Shown here: piece after piece, positions 34,210 through 38,186 of the stretch
Position numbering within the stretch: position 1 is the first letter of the stretch
Layout of the letters: each line of letters begins with the position of its first letter
Origin: Anaerolineae bacterium
Lineage (GTDB): Bacteria > Chloroflexota > Anaerolineae > JAFGEY01
Direction: 5' to 3'
Length of the DNA stretch: 38,186 nt
Assembly (NCBI GenBank): GCA_016929775.1
Contig: JAFGIE010000174.1
Coordinates: 1 to 38,186, forward strand
Translations under genes and position numbers: made by a program
Notes under the pieces: model-generated
Seen by the model: the letters and a program-made list of their open reading frames with translations, nothing else
What the model was told of the DNA's origin: nothing
Database searches by the model: none

Positions 34210-36771
34210 ATGACGTGCAAACCTCTCGTGACCGGAACATCTCATACACTACCCATTGACAGGTTGTCGCCAAGAGACTTTGAGCGGCTGTGCTTGTGGT
34301 TGGTGCAGCGAGAAGGATACGAACACGCCGAGCATCTGGGCGCTTCAGGCAACGAACAGGGCCGCGACATCATTGCTTGGAAGGACGGGCGCCTCTGGGC
34401 TTTCCAGTGCAAGCGCGTGCAGAGCTTCGGCCCGAGTGAGGCGACCAAGGAAGCCGACAAGGTCCTCGCACTTCCAGACGACCAGCGACCAGCAGGACTC
34501 GTCTACCTGGTGACCTCTGATGTCTCCGCGAACGCCCGCCAAGCCGTGCGTGATCACTGCGCGGAAAGCCTTGAGTGCGACTTCTGGGTGGGGACAGAGC
34601 TGGACGAGAAGATCAAGCACTATCCTGATATTGTGGCCGAGTTCTTCCAGATCGCCATCCCGCCCGCGCAGGGAAGCCTACGCGAGCTTGAGATAGCCTA
34701 TCTGGATGACCTCATCGAGCGCTACAGGTATTGGGAGCAACACTACACCCCGCTTGCTGGGATTGCGGAGGTCCGCGCCGCAGTGAGCGACGGCCTCCAC
34801 CTGGACCTGCCGATGCCCTTTGTGCCGCGCGGCTTCGAGATGCTGGCAAAGCACGGGTTCGGCGACCAGGTGGAGACGCGTCGTGTTCGAGTGAATGACC
34901 TGCGAGAGGCAATCGCTGAACACCGTCGCATCATTCTGCTCGGCGACCCTGGTAGCGGCAAGACGACGACTCTGTGGCGACTGGCGCTTGAGTATGCCCA
35001 GACAGCGCGGGAAGACCCAGATGCTCCGCTCCCCGTCTTTGTGCCGCTGGGCGGCTACAGTGATGAGCGTCCCCTACAGATGTACCTGGCGGAGTGCTTC
35101 TGGCCGCTTGGTCCGCGCATCGGGTCCTATCTCGCGTCTGGTCGGCTTGTCCTACTCCTTGATGGCCTCAACGAGATGCCGCAGCGAGGACGTTCTGAGC
35201 GCATTGACCGTATCACCCGTCTGCTGGAGAGCCACTTGGGCCTCTCTGTCATTGTCACGTGTCGGGTTTTGGACTTCCTCGGTGGGCTGGAGGAGCTGCA
35301 AAGGGTCCTAGTCGCCCCTCTCGACCCAACCCGCGTGCGAACCTTCCTGCATGGCTACCTGGGAGAGACAGCTGGGGAGCAGCTCTTCTGGACGCTCAGT
35401 GGCGATGGTAGGGTGAGCGAGCTGTGGCAGGTCTGGAAGGATGCAGGCGGGAGTCTCGAGCAGTTCTGGACATCCCACAGGATGCCTCAGTCCATATGGG
35501 ATGGCCTCACACATACGCAGAGGCGGCTGTGGCGGCAGTTCACCACAGATCCGCACCACCTGCTCACCCTCGCCGGGAACCCCTACGTGCTGCTGATGCT
35601 CGCCCAGGTATACGCGAGTGGCGGCGTACTGCCGGCGAACCGGGTCCGGCTGCTTGAGGTGTTCGTGGCTACACTGCTGGCACGAGAGAGGGCGCATTGC
35701 CAGGGGGCGTGGATTGCGGCCGAGACACAAGTAGAGGGCCTCTCGGCGTTGGCCCTTGCGATGCAACGCGAGAGCGGGCATGGTACAGCGGTTGACCGTG
35801 ACTGGGCAGTGGAACAGCTCAGGCTGGGCGTGCCGGAGTGCGATGCGGAGCGGCTGCTGTATCTGGCCAGTGGGGCGACGCTGGTGGATGCAGTTGGACC
35901 CAGAGTGCGGTTCCACCACCAAACGCTACAGGACTTCTTCTGCGCTTCTCGTCTTCATCGGTTGATGCTCGAGGATCAGGCGACCGTGGAAGGCCCACTG
36001 CCGATCGACGAGGCGATCCAGCTCTTTCTGAACGGCCTGTTCGCGCTGAAGCCGAAAGACGAGGAAGACCCGCCGTGCAAGGCACCCGCAGACACGACAT
36101 GGGTTCCGTCTGGCGAGTATATCCTGGGAGGCCCGATGGGAGCCGCTGCCCAGGTCGCCCGGCTTGAGAGAGGCTTCTTCTCGGCTGTGACGCCAGTGAC
36201 GAATGCTCAGTACACTCAGTTCATCAAGGGGGGTGGCTATGAGGACCGATCGTGCTGGGACGATGAGGGCTGGTCGTGGGTCCAGCAGGCACGGCAGAAG
36301 CAGCCTAACCATTGGTATGGCAGTTGGCGCGGCGAGCCGACGCAGCCAGTTGTAGGCGTAAGCTGGTACGAGGCAGTAGCATACTGCCGTTGGTTGGCGG
36401 ACAGGACGGGACTGGCCTACCGCTTGCCTGAGGAGGAGGAGTGGGAGAAAGCGGCACGAGGCTACGATGGGCGGGAATACCCCTGGGGCGCGTGGGCAGA
36501 GCGCCGGTGCAACATCCTGGAAGCTGGCTTCTATGAGCCGTCGCCCGTGGGCGAGTTCTCCCCAAACGGAGACAGCCCCTACGGCCTACAGGATGCGGCG
36601 GGCAACGTCTGGGAGTGGACCTCAAGCCAGCTGGATGAGCGTCGTGCGATCCGCGGAGGCTCGTTCCTCGACTTCAGAGGCGACGCCCGTTGCTCTTGCC
36701 GCAACGTAGCTTACCCAGGCAGCCGTGTGATGGATGTAGGCTTCCGGGTTGCATTCTCGCCAGACCCTTAG
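34210..36771 (+). CDS. Mrr-type nuclease/NACHT NTPase/FGE-fold fusion, probable anti-phage protein
   Basis: An 853-residue three-part protein. Residues about 15-130 are an Mrr-like restriction nuclease: Glu25, Asp53 (EQGRDI) and Gln66-x-Lys68 (FQCKR). Residues about 225-420 are a NACHT/STAND ATPase: Walker A GDPGSGKTT at 245-253, Walker B LLLDGLN near 315-321. A helical part with RFHHQTLQDFFCASRL follows. Residues from about 628 form a formylglycine-generating-enzyme/C-type-lectin-like fold (VVGVSWYEAVAYCRWLADRTG, RLPEEEEWEKAARG, NVWEWTSS, RGGSF, DVGFRV). The two Cu-binding Cys of true FGE read as Asp and a non-Cys residue, so this domain is probably a sensor. By analogy with Avs and bNACHT systems it would bind a phage trigger, oligomerise and cut DNA. 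The start may be the GTG at 34207. Confidence 0.88.
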   Translation: MTCKPLVTGTSHTLPIDRLSPRDFERLCLWLVQREGYEHAEHLGASGNEQGRDIIAWKDGRLWAFQCKRVQSFGPSEATKEADKVLALPDDQRPAGLVYLVTSDVSANARQAVRDHCAESLECDFWVGTELDEKIKHYPDIVAEFFQIAIPPAQGSLRELEIAYLDDLIERYRYWEQHYTPLAGIAEVRAAVSDGLHLDLPMPFVPRGFEMLAKHGFGDQVETRRVRVNDLREAIAEHRRIILLGDPGSGKTTTLWRLALEYAQTAREDPDAPLPVFVPLGGYSDERPLQMYLAECFWPLGPRIGSYLASGRLVLLLDGLNEMPQRGRSERIDRITRLLESHLGLSVIVTCRVLDFLGGLEELQRVLVAPLDPTRVRTFLHGYLGETAGEQLFWTLSGDGRVSELWQVWKDAGGSLEQFWTSHRMPQSIWDGLTHTQRRLWRQFTTDPHHLLTLAGNPYVLLMLAQVYASGGVLPANRVRLLEVFVATLLARERAHCQGAWIAAETQVEGLSALALAMQRESGHGTAVDRDWAVEQLRLGVPECDAERLLYLASGATLVDAVGPRVRFHHQTLQDFFCASRLHRLMLEDQATVEGPLPIDEAIQLFLNGLFALKPKDEEDPPCKAPADTTWVPSGEYILGGPMGAAAQVARLERGFFSAVTPVTNAQYTQFIKGGGYEDRSCWDDEGWSWVQQARQKQPNHWYGSWRGEPTQPVVGVSWYEAVAYCRWLADRTGLAYRLPEEEEWEKAARGYDGREYPWGAWAERRCNILEAGFYEPSPVGEFSPNGDSPYGLQDAAGNVWEWTSSQLDERRAIRGGSFLDFRGDARCSCRNVAYPGSRVMDVGFRVAFSPDP

Positions 36772-36854
36772 CGCTGTACTCGACTACATGACACTCCCTC
36801 GCGGATCGGCGCAGGCTGTGCTGTGACTGATCTGGCTCTTGCCTTCGCCCCCTG

Positions 36855-37370
36855 CTAGCCCGTTTGTCTGCCATTCCCCCGCGCCCGGATCGTCTCTAGC
36901 CCTTCCATCCTTAGCCCTTCCACGTCGCACCCTGGCGCCAAGCTCGCGTACGTCTCTCCCAGCACCCTCTTCAGCTCCTGTAGCCCAGGCACATCCTGCG
37001 GCCCCTTCACGAACCCCGCCCCTGTCCGCCTTGGCGACGCGGTTGCCGTCGCCGTCGTAGGTGGAGGTCAGCACATGCGTCGAGGTCGGTGTCTGTACGG
37101 TCACGCCCACCAGGCGGCCGTTCGTCCCGCGAACCAGGGAGACGGGATTGCCGTTGGCGCCCCCTCGCTGCGCTACAGGGCGGCTTCGCGCTCATAGACA
37201 TACGACGATCCATCGCTCAGCGCGGTCACGGCGTGGACGTGCGCAGTCGCGCAGCAGGTGTAGCTGTAGGTCAGTCCAGCCTTGCTGGTCATGTTGCCCA
37301 CCGGGTCATAGTCATACTGCAGGTCGCGCAGCGCCCCGGTCTGCGTGCGCGTCGGGCCCAACGAGGTGCG
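36855..37370 (-). pseudogene. RHS/YD-repeat protein remnant, frameshifted
   Basis: Reading from 37370 down, one frame gives RDLQYDYDPVGNMTSKAG and HVHAVTALSDGSSYVYE, classic RHS/YD-repeat core, then stops at 37173-37175. The homology resumes in another frame as GANGNPVSLVRGTNG and TSTYDGDGNRVAKADR. Near 37020, at a G-rich run, an open frame continues in the first register as GFVKGPQDVPGLQELKRVL to a TAG at 36855-36857. At least two frameshifts are therefore needed, and no start is present. It is a decayed C-terminal part of a surface or toxin RHS protein, convergent with the NACHT gene. Confidence 0.8.
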
Positions 37371-37396
37371 CTATGTGGCGGATGCGACGGGCATCA

Positions 37397-37534
37397 TCCG
37401 TGGTCCGTCGTCCGCAGCGCTTCCTCGCATGCCGCGCCGACGGGGACCATCGGCGGAGTGGAAGGTGGCTCCTCGTCCGTGGTCGGTCGTCCGCAGCGCT
37501 TCCTTCCATCCCGCGCCGACGGAGACTATCGGCG
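37397..37534. repeat. Direct repeat, two copies of about 59 bp, 79 bp apart
   Basis: Copies at 37397-37455 and 37476-37534 agree at about 53 of 59 positions by eye. Each contains an internal near-palindrome (CGCCGA...TCGGCG, perfect outer pairs with a wobble inside) that can fold into a 9-bp stem. They resemble short dispersed palindromic repeats rather than a coding array. Two copies alone are not a CRISPR. Confidence 0.7.
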
Positions 37535-37558
37535 CGAGGAGGGGCGCCTGACTCCTCC

Positions 37559-37587
37559 TTCACAAACCCCCTCTGTCGTGGTACAAT
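37559..37587 (+). promoter_or_regulatory. Promoter upstream of the GNAT gene
   Basis: TTCACA (37559-37564) and TACAAT (37582-37587) are 17 bases apart, with TGG before the -10. Start expected near 37594. The GNAT gene begins at 37779, so the leader would be about 185 bases. Confidence 0.7.
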
Positions 37588-37593
37588 ACGGTT

Positions 37594-37778
37594 AGCCCAT
37601 AGAAAGAGGACAGAATCACTACCCAGGCAGCCCGGGATGGGCCTAGATCGCTGATCAAGCAACTCGGCTCGCAGCAGCGCGCGTGCTGCCCCCGGATCGC
37701 TGGCGTTCACCTCCTGCCAGGCGGCGAGGGACGGGTCGAGATCCGCCTTGCGGATTTGCGCGCGCAGGGAGGCGTGTG
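37594..37778 (+). other. Long leader, no gene assigned
   Basis: A frame open from 37603 ends in a TGA overlapping the GNAT ATG (TGATG at 37777-37781), but it has no ATG, GTG or TTG with a ribosome site, so I do not call it. Small hairpins are present (GCAGC/GCTGC near 37675-37690). No known riboswitch is recognised. Confidence 0.4.
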
Positions 37779-38186
37779 ATGCGCATAGAGGCGTTCCACA
37801 GCCGCGACCTCGGCGAACTGGTCGAGGTCTGGAACCGGAACCTGCCGGCTGATCCGGTCTCCCAGGCGCGATTCGAGGCCCGCGTGCTCCTCGATCCCAA
37901 CTACCGGGAGGCGTTCTCTCTCGTCGCCCGCGAGGAGGGCCGGATCGCCGGCTTTGTGCTTGGGATCTGCGGCGAGGGCTTCTGCTACCAGGCCGAGCGG
38001 GTCCCGCCGGAACGCGCGGGTTCCAGGGCCTGGATCCTGGCCCTGGCGGTGGAAGCGCCGTACAGAGAGCGAGGCGTGGGCTCGGCCCTGCTGCGCGAGC
38101 TGGAGGAACGCTTCCGGGCGGCGGGCAAGCGCGAGGTCTGGATCGCCACCTATCCCACGGCGTACCTCGTTCCTGGGGTGGACGGA
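37779..38186 (+). CDS. GNAT family N-acetyltransferase, 3' truncated
   Basis: 136 codons are visible before the window ends without a stop. The start ATG follows GGGAGG. The N-terminus (MRIEAFHSRDLGELVEVWN) and the central EAFSLVAREEGRIAGFVLG strand are typical, and motif A for acetyl-CoA is clear (WILALAVEAPYRERGVGSALLRELEE positions about 90-115, with R-x-x-G-x-G). The substrate is unknown. Its promoter lies at 37559-37587. Confidence 0.85.
   Translation, partial: MRIEAFHSRDLGELVEVWNRNLPADPVSQARFEARVLLDPNYREAFSLVAREEGRIAGFVLGICGEGFCYQAERVPPERAGSRAWILALAVEAPYRERGVGSALLRELEERFRAAGKREVWIATYPTAYLVPGVDG

Noticed and set aside
36091..36771. FGE-like domain as the maturase for the sulfatase at 21321-22619
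   Set aside because: The catalytic Cys positions are not Cys, and the domain is fused to a NACHT nuclease far away.
37397..37534. CRISPR array
   Set aside because: Only two imperfect copies, with units longer than typical repeats and no cas genes.
37536..37557. GAGGAG/CTCCTC hairpin as a terminator
   Set aside because: The stem is only six pairs and no T tract follows.
37603..37779. Small gene overlapping the GNAT start
   Set aside because: No usable start codon with a ribosome site and no recognisable sequence.

Overview
The window is high-GC bacterial chromosome, most likely from a Chloroflexota (Anaerolineae-like) organism. The pointers are a mevalonate-type upper isoprenoid operon with a class II HMG-CoA reductase and an archaeal-type HMG-CoA synthase/thiolase/DUF35 set, an alaS cluster with an actin-like and a 'baseplate J-like' membrane protein, a Thr/Pro-rich DUF3048 lipoprotein, and an RHS remnant carrying a HVHAVT motif. 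The phylum is inferred from gene content and was not tested by search.

Layout. 1-6.9 kb: carbohydrate or C1-type catabolism, with three diverged uroporphyrinogen-decarboxylase-fold proteins (one with the His-x-Cys...Cys zinc motif of corrinoid methyltransferases), a Gfo/Idh/MocA oxidoreductase and a large six-hairpin glycosidase-like protein. 7.0-11.1 kb: minus-strand operon HMGR-HMGCS-thiolase-DUF35, with a terminator-like hairpin in its leader. 11.2-14.0 kb: plus-strand DUF3048 lipoprotein and a PLP aminotransferase. 14.0-21.2 kb: tightly overlapped minus-strand operon alaS, PilM-like, membrane protein, ruvX, mltG. 21.3-24.9 kb: plus-strand sulfatase, a C-GCAxxG-C-C redox protein with an in-frame UGA at its first conserved Cys position (probable selenoprotein), and an ABC-F ATPase. 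25.0-26.9 kb: GH127 glycosidase on minus. 27.1-36.8 kb: defence island on plus, with a complete type I restriction-modification set (hsdM, hsdS, hsdR) behind an attenuator-like leader, a small C-terminally membrane-anchored protein, and an Mrr-nuclease/NACHT/FGE-fold fusion. 36.8-38.2 kb: RHS pseudogene, a 79-bp-period direct repeat, a clear promoter and a truncated GNAT acetyltransferase.

The most notable items are the probable selenocysteine codon with a following stem-loop (22721-23170), the mutually exclusive hairpins in the hsd leader (27097-27170), and the Mrr-NACHT-FGE protein whose FGE-like domain lacks the catalytic cysteines and probably senses rather than modifies. Promoters and terminators are called by eye. 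No tRNA, rRNA, CRISPR array, intact insertion sequence or prophage was seen.
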